In this document: positions 1 through 10,288 of the stretch, one piece after another
Layout of the letters: every line of letters begins with the position of its first letter
Position numbering within the stretch: position 1 is the first letter of the stretch
Origin: Protula sp. h YS-2021
Taxonomy: Eukaryota > Annelida > Polychaeta > Sabellida > Serpulidae
Assembly: GCA_949752745.1 (NCBI GenBank)
Contig: OX457028.1
Coordinates: forward strand, 4,957,332 to 5,021,331
Direction: 5' to 3'
Length of the DNA: 64,000 nt
Position numbers and translations under genes: made by a program
Notes under the pieces: generated by a model
What the model was told of the DNA's origin: nothing
The model's input: the letters and a program-made list of their open reading frames with translations, nothing else
The model's database searches: none

Positions 1-206
1 GCATGAACAGTGTGAACAGTATAAACAGTATGAACATTATGAATAGCTTGAACGCTATAAACAGCAGGAACAGTATGAACAGCATGAACAGTATGAACAG
101 CATGAACAGTATGGTCCGAATGTACTAAAGCATGAACAGGATGAACAGTAGAAACAGCATGAAAAGTATGAGCAGAATGAACAGCATGAACAGTATAAAC
201 AGCAGT
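1..206. repeat. Minisatellite, 9-10 bp unit
   Basis: Tandem units close to GAACAGTAT and CATGAACAG run to about position 206 with many point changes. The ORF through it is only repeat translation (Cys/Ser-rich) and is not a gene. From 207 to 495 there is unique sequence with no recognisable exon, ending in a T-rich run that serves as the polypyrimidine tract of the next exon. Confidence 0.85.
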
Positions 207-495
207 GGTTGCAGTTGTTTCTGTTTAATCCTCTCAAGTTTTACAGCATAATTGACAATGTACCGTGTTGCAAGTCGTAGGTTTTCTGTTGTGTAACACA
301 TCTTTTCTACGGACACAGAACGGGGTATTTTTGAAGCCATACGCGGTCCGCGAAGAGTGCCCATTTCGATAAAAAAGGAGGTAATTTTCATTCAGCACTC
401 CGCGTCTTCAAAAAAAGAGGGATTCCTTTGGTACTTGTTCTTGAGTAGCTCAAGGCATGTTTTGATGTTTTTTTTTTGTTTTTTTTTTTTTGAAG

Positions 496-772
496 ATCCT
501 GCGACTTGGAAACAATCGTTTGACGGCTCTACCTACAGAAATATGCGCGCTACAGGCTCTAACCTGCCTGTCCCTGCGTAACAACCAGCTGGAAGCTCTA
601 CCGCGGCTCATGCATGGACTGCAAGTCATGCAAGATCCCACACACGAGGGACAGGGCATCCACCTCTCTGGGAACCCTCTACAATACCCGCCCATACAAC
701 TGGTAGGGAGGAGCATTGCAGAAGCGGTCAGTTTTATGAAAACCACAAATCCACAAGCAGCAGTTGAAGCAG
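496..772 (+). CDS. LRR/death-domain protein, internal exon (LRRs)
   Basis: This exon encodes about 92 residues of leucine-rich repeats, with the signatures LRLGNNRLTALP and LSLRNNQLEALP. It closes with a typical LRR end (LSGNPLQYPP followed by a helix). The start is set by a long T tract and the acceptor TTTGAAG before ATCCTG; the end is set by GAAGCAG before GTATTG. It opens in phase 0 and closes in phase 1, which matches the next exon at 1526. Upstream exons of the gene lie outside the window. LRR-death-domain proteins are usually cytoplasmic adaptors in innate immune or apoptotic signalling; that role is inferred from the family only. Confidence 0.8.
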
Positions 773-1525
773 GTATTGCCAGGGGTGGGGGCTGCAAAAC
801 TTCGTATATTTTTAGAAAAATATCAAAGAGTGGAAAATTTCACATTTTTTAAAAAAGTAATTACTGAAACGAATTCTCGTTCGTTGAAAACAACCCCCCC
901 CACCCCGCTACTTTTCCAAAAAGCTGGCTACGCCCTTCATTGGATTTTTTAAAATCAAATTTTGCAGTTCTATGTTGCTGTTTGGAAAATGTGCAATATG
1001 CGGAAGATTTCATTCGGAAAACAAAACTTAGTAGAGATACATTTGTTAAAAAGAAAATGAGTCACAAAAAGAACTATATGTTAAGTTTAATTTGAGTGTT
1101 GCGAATAGCACAAAAAACACCGCCCTCCCGCGTTTCTTGAAAAGTTTCAACTTGCCAAATACAATTCAGAAGTAAAAATGACTTCTCGGCTAATTTTGTT
1201 TTCAGTTAATTCTTGGTGTAATTAATCATGTTTCTAAATCCCTTGTACAATGTTAAATGTCTCATTCACATCTGAATTGGAAAATTTAGCTATAAAGTGC
1301 GACATAAAATGCTTTATGAATTTGCATAATATGATTCCTTTCGGCCGAAAAAAAGCTTCATATTTAGGTATTGGGTAACTGATTCAAATTATCTTTAATT
1401 ACGTGTGAAATAAGAATGCAATATAATCTAATTCATACTTCTTTTAAAAACTTTTTTTTTTCTCTTCGGCCACTACTACTTATGCGACAGAAATACAAAT
1501 TGTTTGTTTGGCTTTTCATTTTAAG
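773..1525 (+). other. Intron of the LRR/death-domain gene
   Basis: AT-rich intron with a GTATTG donor and a TTTTAAG acceptor. Nothing else recognisable is seen apart from short homopolymer runs near 893-905. Confidence 0.6.
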
Positions 1526-2539
1526 AGTGCCCATCCGCCCAAGTGACCCAGCCCGAGGACGTCACATCGGAAGCTTCCGGACAACTTCGTGCGGACATCA
1601 GCAAACAATGTCCGCCTCTGACGTCATTATTTCTTACGATTGCTGGGCAAAGACTTCCGGAGAACACACAGATCCTGAACGCATCCATGAACCAAATCAC
1701 TCAAATCGACAAAAGTATCACGGCATTGACAAAGCTTGAACATCTAATTTTAGACCGTAACGCGTTCTGCGACATTCCTGTGACGATTTTACAAGATTTA
1801 CCAAATTTAAAACTTTTCAGCCTACGCGAGCAGAGAAAAAGGCGACCAAAGTCTGAAAGCATGAGCAGAGAGACTATCGAATATCAGATCCTGAAGAAAG
1901 TTCCCAGCACAATATATCACTGCAAGAACCTCAAGGAATTATATCTGAGTCAAAACAAGATTGGTGAAATAATCGTCGAGGTTACCTTTATGTTTGGCTT
2001 GGATGTTTTGGAAATGAGTGATAATGAAATCAAAGTTATTCCTGAAAAGTTGTGCGAAAATTTAAAAAACTTGAAATATCTTGGATTGAGTGGAAACGAA
2101 ATCGGGTGTCTTCCTCAAAACATTGGTGGACTTGCCCAACTGAAAGTTCTTCGCCTCTCAAACAACAACCTCCAAGCGTTGCCTGATTCAATTTGCCAAC
2201 TAAAATGCCTCATAACACTGTCCCTGGCCCACAACAAGTTGTTGTACCTACCAATCAACTTCTTCCAACTGAAAGGCCTGTTACCGTCAAGTCACGTTAC
2301 CGTTTACGACAACAAGCATATCGGACGTCGCTTCGTTTCTTCTCTGCGATTGGACGACAGCGAGATGTCCATGGTCTCTCCTTCTCCCACTGTTTGGTTT
2401 CAAAATGGCAAAATGAATATCGATAAAATGTTTAAGTCCATGGAATACGTAGCTAGCCACCCGAGGATCTTACAGAATGAAATGGAAAAAATCAAACGGC
2501 TGCAGATCAAACCCGTTGCGTCTGTTATTATAGAAAAAG
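1526..2539 (+). CDS. LRR/death-domain protein, main LRR exon
   Basis: This 1,014-nt exon encodes about 338 residues. Several leucine-rich repeats follow the pattern LxxLxLxxNxLxxLP, for example LKYLGLSGNEIGCLP, LKVLRLSNNNLQALP and LITLSLAHNKLLYLP. A charged linker (IEKIKRL-like) leads to the death domain. The acceptor TTTTAAG before AGTGCC gives phase 1, matching the preceding exon; an alternative start at the GTG at 1543 is not needed. The donor AAAAAG before GTTTGT closes in phase 1. Reading past the donor gives only translated ATT repeats, so the exon ends here. LRRs are protein-interaction modules. Orthology to a named gene such as PIDD1 or LRDD is not claimed, because no ZU5 domain is seen. 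Confidence 0.85.
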
Positions 2540-2633
2540 GTTTGTTTATTTTTTTTCATGAAAGTAATATAATTTTTAAATTATTAACTTTTTTACGTTT
2601 TCATTCGCCAATAAAAAGTTTTTTCTCTTTTAT

Positions 2634-2739
2634 TTATTTAATTATTTATTTATTTATTTATTTATTAACATTATTATTTATTATTATTATTATTTATTAT
2701 TATTTACTATTATTTATTATCATTTATTATTTATTATTA

Positions 2740-2827
<88 letters not shown>

Positions 2828-2829
2828 GG
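2634..2829. repeat. (ATT)n microsatellite in intron
   Basis: Nearly pure ATT/TTA repeat, with TTTA interruptions on the left, inside the short intron between the LRR exon and the death-domain exon. Confidence 0.95.
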
Positions 2830-2883
2830 CTTTTATTTTATTTTATTTTTTAATAGAATCAATATCAACATTTCTATTTGCAG

Positions 2884-3191
2884 ATGAATACCAGTATTTG
2901 CCGGACCCGGTGCTACGGGAGCTAAGCCGTCAGATTGGAAGAGAATGGATGGCCCTGGGGGCGTACTTAGGACTTGACTCCCAGATCCTGACTCACATTG
3001 ACCATGACTACACGAGAGACATGGAGGAGGCTATTTTTGAAATGCTAAGGCGATGGCGCAGTGCTAAAATCGACGAAAGAGGTGAGCTGGGCCTCCTCGA
3101 CGACCTTATTGAAGCCCTTGGTAAACCCAGTGTTGGCCGTCAAGACATCCGCCGGAAGCTTATATACTCCAGACAAAGCTTCAGCGCGTGA
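2884..3191 (+). CDS. LRR/death-domain protein, terminal death-domain exon
   Basis: The acceptor TTTCTATTTGCAG precedes ATGAATACC. The two leading bases complete a GAT codon with the last base of the previous exon, so the phase fits. The roughly 100 residues form a death domain: LPDPVLRELSRQIGREWMAL (helices 1-2, with the conserved W), LGLDSQILTHIDHD (helix 3), then a helix with MLRRWRSAK and a final helix with LIEALGK. Death domains make homotypic contacts in signalling complexes. The exon ends at TGA (3189-3191). No AATAAA signal is visible close by. The partner is unknown. Confidence 0.88.
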
Positions 3192-3224
3192 AATGACTAC
3201 GCCGTGACTTGACTATGCAGTAAC

Positions 3225-4275
3225 TATATCGCTACCATATGGCTGTCAGTGCACAGTAACTGTATGGATTACCATATGGTTGCCATATGAGTTATCACAT
3301 GGCTAACATATGTAACTGTGCAGTATCTGTATGGGCAGCTACATGTCAACATACGTAAATACGCAGTAACTCCATGGGTTACAACATGGATAATATATAT
3401 GTAATCACGCAGCAATTGTATGGGTTACCACATGGTTCATATATGCAATCATGCAGTAACTCTATGGGTTACCACATGACTATCACATGTAAACACACAG
3501 TAACTGTGTTGATTACCACATGGCCATCATATGTAAATACGCAGTAAATGTATGGCTTACCACATGGTTAACAATGCAAATGCGCAGTTAATGTTAGGTT
3601 ACTACATGGTTAACAATGTAAATATGCAGTAACTGTATGGGTAACCACATGGCTACATATGTAAATACATAGTTACTGTGTGGGTTACCACATGCCCCTC
3701 ATATGTAAATAGGCAGTAACTGCATTGGTTATCACATTGCTATCACATGTAACTGTATGGATTACCACTTGGTTAGCATATGTAATCACGCAGTAATTAC
3801 ATGGGTTACCACATGGCTAACGAATATAAATACACAGTAACTGTGTGCATTACAAATGGCTAACACATGTAAATACCAGAAAATGTATTACTTACCATAT
3901 GTGTAACTACGCAGCAACTGCATGGGTTACCACATGGTTAGCATGTGCAACCACGCAATAATATGAGCTACCACATGGCTAAAATATATGTAAACACAGT
4001 ATCTATATGGGTCACTACATCGCTAACATATATCAATACCCAGTAACTGTATGGGTTACCACATAGTTAGTATATGTAACTACGCAGTGAATGCATGGTT
4101 ACCACATGGCTAAAATGTGTAACTACGCAGTAACGGTGTGGATTACCACATAGTGAGCACATATAAATACAAATAAATGTATTGGGTTACCACATGGCTA
4201 ACATATGTAATTACACAGTAACTGTATGGATAACCACATGGGCTACCACATGTGGGTTACCACATGATTGACGGG
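3225..4275. repeat. Minisatellite, ~55-60 bp diverged unit
   Basis: About 18 diverged units follow the pattern AACTGTATGGGTTACCACAT, then GGCTAACATATGTAA, then a short CGCAGT spacer. CATATG and CCACATGG motifs recur throughout. There is no coding potential. Confidence 0.9.
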
Positions 4276-4285
4276 TAAATGCTCA

Positions 4286-4720
4286 AAGTGGGATTGCCAG
4301 AGCAGTGTCAAAAGCCTAATAACAGATCAGTACCCAAAGCAATACCACAATGAGCACTGATCCATCATTTACATTATGAGCGCTGATCCGTCAATCAAGC
4401 CAAGAGGTCTAATGTATCATTCACACCATGAGCACTGATCTGTCAAACAAGCTATGAGCACTTATCCATCAATCACGCTATGAGCACTGATCTGGCAATC
4501 ACGATGTGAGCACTGATCCGTCATTTACACTATGAGCACTGCTCCAACAATCAGACCAAGAACACTAATCCATCATTCACACTATGAGCACTGATCTGTC
4601 AAACAAGCTATGAGCACTTATCCATCAATCACGCTATGAGCATTTATTCATCAATCACGCTATGAGCACTGATCTGGCAATGACGGTGTGAGCACAGATC
4701 TGTCATTTACGTCATTTACA
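4286..4720. repeat. Minisatellite, ~28-30 bp unit
   Basis: Units of the type TATGAGCACTGATCTGTCAA then TCACGC. A larger block containing these units is itself repeated (4390-4500 and 4570-4690). Confidence 0.9.
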
Positions 4721-4971
4721 TTTTAAAAAGACTCCTAAATACGAAGCACTAAGTTAGAAATAATACCCTCTCTTCAACCAAACGCAAAGTAGTGAAAGAA
4801 CCCTCCTTGCTGTGGTAAACGAGAGTACCGACTGAAAATGGCGCCCTTTTTATTGAATTAGGTGTAGGGCAGGGTGAGAGGAGTGGAGGGGGTGAGGACT
4901 AATCATAGACACTGTATAGGCTTTGTATTCTAAATGACTCTAAGTAAGGTAAAGAGCAGAAAAAATAGATA

Positions 4972-5118
4972 TTGCCAGTAGCTAACAATATATCGGTAGT
5001 TATCAAGGTAATTATCACTTATATAAGTGATAAGTACTATAATGGTACTCATCGTTGCTATCGCGGCAGTTATCGGTACTTATCAAGGTACTTATCGGTA
5101 CTTATCTTAAGGTACTTA
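4972..5118. repeat. Short tandem repeat TATCGGTACTTATCAAGGTA
   Basis: Imperfect tandem copies of a roughly 10-20 bp motif with GTACTTATC and GGTAGTTATC variants directly precede the MITE at 5129. Confidence 0.7.
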
Positions 5119-5128
5119 TCAGACAACA

Positions 5129-5792
5129 TCCCAGCAAACAACCGACGTCTTTTTTGGTTGAAAAAAAGGTGGATTTTGGTCGCAACGACTTCACAACCAT
5201 ATTCCGAATAAAATAAGGTTGTAAAATGGGCCGGATTACGTCATGATCTATTTCCCCAAAACCCGACTTTATTCTGACGTCGAAGCAACGTCAGTTTTCT
5301 GACGTCATTCCGACGTTGCAAAAAGCGTTGAACATTTATTATCGCTCACCGGAAATGGAAGTCATTTTGAAAAAGAGGAAGAAAAAAACTTAATTTTTAT
5401 ACGAAAATGTTAGAGTTTTGATGGCGCGTCGATATTTTTCTTCCTAGATTGTAAAAATGTACAGGGAAAATGCTTTCGCATGTATTTCACAACAGCCGTC
5501 GAATGATTAATTATCTGTTAATTATATAACTCCAGACTCTAGTTTTATAAGACGTGTCTAAGACTGGTCGTTTCAAGGTGGTAAATCCGGCGTCAGTTTC
5601 AGATCGGAATCCGACGTCGGTTCCAATTTCATATGCAATCTAAAACCGACTGAATTCCGACGTCGGATTTAGGTCGAAACGCGACGTCGGTTTTCAGTTT
5701 CCAGTTTCATATACAACCGAAACCCGATATAAAAAAAACGTCGGATTCCAACGTCATCCTTACGTCTTCCTGAAGTTGGATTGTTTGCTGGG
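5129..5792. mobile_element. MITE with CCCAGCAAACAA terminal inverted repeats (copy 1)
   Basis: The left end CCCAGCAAACAA and the right end TTGTTTGCTGGG are exact inverted repeats. The interior is built from diverged GACGTCGG/CCGACGTC motifs. A second copy with the same ends and interior lies at 43401-44003. No transposase is encoded, so it is a non-autonomous DNA element; the superfamily is not assigned. Confidence 0.85.
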
Positions 5793-6194
5793 GTATTATA
5801 TTGGCGGTATGTTTCTTTCCATTTCAAACCATGAGGATTTTTTCGTAGTTTTAAACACGATGCTTGTAAAATAAAATTGACAAAATTTTCTGAGTTAAGC
5901 GCCATTTCTTCTATCATTAAAAGAAAAGTCTTGAAATGTATTATTCAGCCAGGTTCGAGAGTGTGTGCAGACTTGATTGCTTTGATTGACTTATTACTGA
6001 ATATTAATTGTAATGCTGTCAGTGTTCCGAATAACAGTTTGTGTCCCTAATTAGCTAAGCTGCACTTTTGAAATCTAGCAAAAAGTTCCGACGTTTCTAC
6101 TGCAGTATGTTAGGATAAACGAATAAAGACGTGGTACAAAATAACTAACAAATTAATTTACCTCCGTTTTACTAGAAACATACATTATAATGCG
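5793..6194. other. No gene seen
   Basis: Unique AT-rich sequence between a MITE and a microsatellite. No exon, RNA gene or repeat is recognised. Confidence 0.4.
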
Positions 6195-6286
<92 letters not shown>

Positions 6287-6300
6287 CATTATTATTATTT
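6195..6300. repeat. (ATT)n microsatellite
   Basis: Pure ATT repeat of more than 30 units. The poly-leucine ORF over it is an artefact. Confidence 0.97.
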
Positions 6301-6524
6301 TATTTATTTATTTATTCATTGAATGATCAAATTATATCTTTGATTTGTCTCAAGATAAACGCCTGTTATGTTTCTGTCACTTCCAAGTTCACTTTTAATC
6401 TGTTGGAACGATAATGCAACGACAGGCAACAATGCTACGATGTTTTCCGGGTGGTAGGAAAAAACCTCGGCAATTTTCGGAAAATGTTTTAAATCGGTAA
6501 TTTCAGACAATAGATATTCTATAA

Positions 6525-6588
6525 CAGTGGCGGATCCAAGAAAGCTGGGGATTTCGGGTTGCAACCCTCCTCTAACCCCCTGCCCCCC

Positions 6589-6639
<51 letters not shown>

Positions 6640-6845
6640 TCACCTAGTGTTTCCACAAGAAAAGTTTTACCAGAAAGCTCGCAACTTCGGGCGATTTTTA
6701 AGTACCCCCCTCCCCTCTCCCCTCCCCCCCCCCCCATCACTACCTGCATCCGCCACTGTTGTAATGGTTTTGGTTATCAATCAACTTCGGAGGATTTTTA
6801 AGTTCCCCCTCCTCTCCCTCTCATCACTTCCTGTATCCGCCACTG
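6525..6845. mobile_element. Small MITE with CAGTGGCGGA inverted ends
   Basis: The left end CAGTGGCGGATCC is inverted at the right as TCCGCCACTG. The last ~95 bp is duplicated inside the element (TCCGCCACTGTTGTAATG appears near 6737 and again near 6836). A (CA)n run sits at 6591-6634 and a C tract near 6722. A relative with CAGTGACGGA ends lies at 36788-37005. Confidence 0.65.
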
Positions 6846-6959
6846 TTGTAATGTTTTGGTTAATAATCAACTAAGATATAAATCATTAGTGTTGCTGGTT
6901 CTTTATCGAGTACTACAATAATTTTTTTTCTGCTTTGTTTTGTGACTTGTACAAATAGA

Positions 6960-7465
6960 GACAGATGGTTTGCTTGCTTTGTGGAGAGGATGGGGGAGGG
7001 GAGGGAGAGGGGAAGAGGGAGAGGGGTGCATAAGGGGGAAGGTGTAGAGGAAGGCAAAGAATGATTGCTACACGGGCTAGAAATAAACCTGTAGCTTAAG
7101 TGGTTCACTTGCTTTATGGAGAGGAGGGGAGATGATAGGGGAGGGGGAGAGGGAAGGGGAGGGGGATATGTAGGGAAAGGTGTAGAGTTAGGCATGTAGG
7201 GGAAGGTGTAGAGCAAGGCATGTAGGGGAAGGTGTAGAGTTATGCATGTAGGGGAAGGTGTAGAGAGAGGTGTGTAGGGGAAGGTGTAGGGGGAGGCATG
7301 TTGGGGAAAGTGTAGAGGGAGGCATGTAGGAGAAGGTGTAGAGGGAGGCATGTAGGGGAAGGTGTAAAATGGACAAGATTGATTGTTACACGGGCTAGAG
7401 ATAAACCTGTATCTTAGTTGTTTACTTGATTCATGGAGAAGAGAGGGAATGTAGGGGAAGGGTGT
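6960..7465. repeat. G-rich minisatellite, ~26-30 bp unit
   Basis: Units such as TGTAGGGGAAGGTGTAGAGG, then GAGGCA, recur, bracketed by repeated flank segments (TTGTTACACGGGCTAGAGAT-like at 7062, 7380 and 7484). The proline-rich minus-strand ORF across it is a translation of the repeat. Confidence 0.85.
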
Positions 7466-8127
7466 ACAGGGGGCATGATTGACTGTTACAACGGCTAGAG
7501 GTTTTGTTTTGATCCAGCGTTCATTGAGATTTTTGTTTGTTTTGTATTCTGTTATGTATGAGTTCATATTTTTAAGAGCGCAAAATAAAGTACCATGCTT
7601 CTTCAATGTTTGTTGTGATACCGAACTGATTTCTACTGAAAAGAAACGCGAAGGCCGAAGCACAAGCACAGTTTATTATTTGCTCACAGAGGGATCAATA
7701 TTGAAACTTGTTTAACATAGAACTGACCATTAACAACACTTATTCCTAACCTTTATACTTGGAAAAAATTGACCAGCAAGAAATGGTCAATAATACCTTA
7801 ATGTTGACTTGAAATAAACCAACATCTGAATCGACCAATTAGATTTCAGTATTTACTCAAATTATTTATGAAAAAGAAATGAAGTTGATGATTAGTTCAA
7901 CAAAGAAATGACTAGGTCAACAAAGAAATGACTAGGTCAACAAAGAAAAGCAAAGAAAAGTATTTTTACCAGTATTTGAAACATCTTTAACAATAATTCA
8001 ATGCCACAAAACATGCCCAATCGCCTGGTAATTTTTACTGCTCATAATTTTGAACATTGTGTTTTAAATCAATGTTCAAATTGCTGGCCCCTAAACCACT
8101 TTCCTATTTTACGAACAGGATAGTTAC
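7466..8127. other. No gene seen
   Basis: AT-rich unique sequence, with a short tandem repeat AAAGAAATGACTAGGTCAAC at about 7895-7945. No exon was recognised. Confidence 0.4.
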
Positions 8128-8440
8128 TCCCCCCCCCCCCACCGTCCTCCCCCCTCCACCTTTAGGAATATGTTAGCTGCCGCCCACCCCATCCCCCATC
8201 CTTACGATTAAGTCAACTGCTCCCCCACTTTTACGATCAGATCAACGCCCCCCCCCCGCCCCCCCCCTCCTGCACCTTTACGATGAGGTCATCTGGTCCC
8301 CCATCTGTACTATCAGGCTCGCTGCTCCACCCACCCCCTACCCTCCCCCTACCCCCCCTCCCCCCACTATTGTAATCAGGTCAGCTGCTCCACCCATCCC
8401 CTCCCCCACTTTGTGTGATCGGGTCATCTACTTCCCTTCC
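8128..8440. repeat. C-rich degenerate minisatellite
   Basis: Repeated units of the kind TTTACGATCAGGTCA followed by CTGCTCCCCC, with long C runs. Homopolymer lengths here may be unreliable. Confidence 0.75.
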
Positions 8441-8682
8441 TTCCTGCCTCGCGAAAATGAATGAACACAATAGAACACACGCATAAATAAGTGGATTCTT
8501 CCTTATTACTACACAGGGCTTAGATTCTCTCCCTTACTTATGTCGTCTGTTTCCCCCGAAAGACTCTTCTGTAAAGGATTTCTCACTGCACATTAAAATG
8601 TACGGCTTCATGTAGTGGACATGCAAATTGTCGATTGCTCTACGGTGTGTGTAAAACCCCAAGCACTGATTTTGCCATTGGC

Positions 8683-8946
8683 CGTATTCACTAAAGTTAA
8701 CTGCACAATGACCCCGTGTTCACAAAAGTTAACTGCAAAGTGGCCATATTCACAAAAGCTAACTGCACAGTTAACTGTACTGTGAGAAACGGGATTCATT
8801 TCACCTGGTTGTATCTCGCAAACAATTTTTACACGGACTTATTTTCTTAAACAGGACATATTTATTAATTTGCTTTCGGAAGGTTTGGTTGCTACTGGCG
8901 CAGTTAACGGAATCAGTGAACTTCACAGTTAACTTTTGTGAATACG
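8683..8946. mobile_element. MITE family 'GTTAAC', copy 1
   Basis: The ends are inverted: CGTATTCACTAAAGTTAACT at the left and AGTTAACTTTTGTGAATACG at the right. GTTAACTG motifs repeat near each end. Related copies lie at about 24609-24914 and 25855-26031. It is non-coding. Confidence 0.75.
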
Positions 8947-9091
8947 ATCACAACCGGTTAACTACTCATTGATGACAGCCAGCAGCCAACTAATAAACTT
9001 AAAATTATTGTTTTGTTTTAAAAAAATTGAAAAACACGAATTAGCTGACTAATTAATACCAAATTATTTAATAATAATTAATTATTTCATA

Positions 9092-9998
9092 ATTCATTAT
9101 TTAGCAGATAATTTGACAGAATATATGCTATGTCACGTTACACAAGTGGTGTTTTGTTTACAAATAATTGCGATAATAATCCTGCTGAAGATGTACAGTA
9201 GATATCATAAGCAGCCTGCTGAAGATATACAGTAGATATCATAAACAAAGTTGTCGGCATTAACGGCAACGCACGTTGGATGGAAATATTCGCCCCAAAG
9301 TACTTACAACGATACTTTCAAGATCAGTACCAGGGGACTGACGACGAATTGGCTGCGCGGTAGTATGTGAGCCTACAGCTGATCACGAAGGGGGGGGGGG
9401 AGTGGGGCGGTCGGTGGTGGTCGAATAACCGCTTCAAGACCCAAAATTACCCCGCTTTCTTCTACCAAGACCACCCACTCAGCCCCTCCCCCCCCCCACA
9501 GGGCCCTACCCTCCAAACACTTTTACACTAGATATAAAGTTTGATATCTTTGGTCCTCCTGTGGGTCAACAGGTAAAAAGTGATTGTATTTATGATCAGT
9601 TGATACTCGCAGAACTGAAGTACCGCGTGATTCTTCAAACGTTTGACGCGGAACCTCGTCTTGGTGGCCCTTAGCCCCTTCCAATGCGGGAGTGTCCGGG
9701 TGAAGCATTTGAGTGTCACCGCGCTGTGCAAGAAGTTGTCCATTGCGCATGCGCTCGCTCTGGTGCATGCTTGTACGAGTCGTGCCTGCCAACGAGGCGG
9801 GCAACGGGTAGGGGGTGGTTCTATCACAGTGGCATGGCTTTTTATGGGGCGCACTCACGTGTTGAGATGCGCCGGGGTTGTGAATACCCCGCTGTACTTT
9901 ATTTAGGTGCGTTTCTTGAATAGGGAATGAAAATGCACGAGTTTCACTTTCGCTCTTTGGATGCATCTCTGTGATTAATGAGCGATTTTGGCGCCTTA
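9092..9998 (-). pseudogene. Tandem duplicate of the kinase-gene terminal exon 3' end
   Basis: This ~0.9-kb segment is a tandem copy (offset 910 bp) of the 3' end of the exon at 10289-11842 plus its downstream flank. On the minus strand it keeps an open frame of about 147 codons (9523-9966) homologous to the original, including MHPKSES, NPGASQHVS and PRQTFEESR. The alignable indel within the coding part is a codon multiple (one extra codon near 9730). The copy has only the last remnant of the 19-residue repeat and no clear acceptor. It is therefore either a dead duplicate or an alternative terminal exon. Confidence 0.65.
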
Positions 9999-10288
9999 AT
10001 TATTAATTATTTAGCAGATAATTTGACAGAATATATGCTTTGTCAGGTTACACAACTGGTGTTTTGTTTACAAATAATTGCGATAATAATCCTGCTGAAG
10101 ATATACAGTAGATATCATAAACAGCCTGCTGAAGATATATAGTAGATATCATCAACAGCCTGCTGAAGATATCCAGTATATACCATAAACAAAGTTGTCG
10201 ACATTAGCGGCAACGCACGTTGGATGGAAATATTCGCCAAGTCCACCACCCCCCCCCCCCACCCCTACCCCTACCCTCGCAAACACTT

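Noticed and set aside
2540..2853. Continuation of the LRR ORF into a poly-Tyr/Ile stretch
   Set aside because: It is (ATT)n intron sequence past a good donor; the death-domain exon joins in phase instead.
7188..7669. Pro/Ser/Leu-rich minus-strand ORFs
   Set aside because: Translation of the G-rich minisatellite, without splice context or domain similarity.
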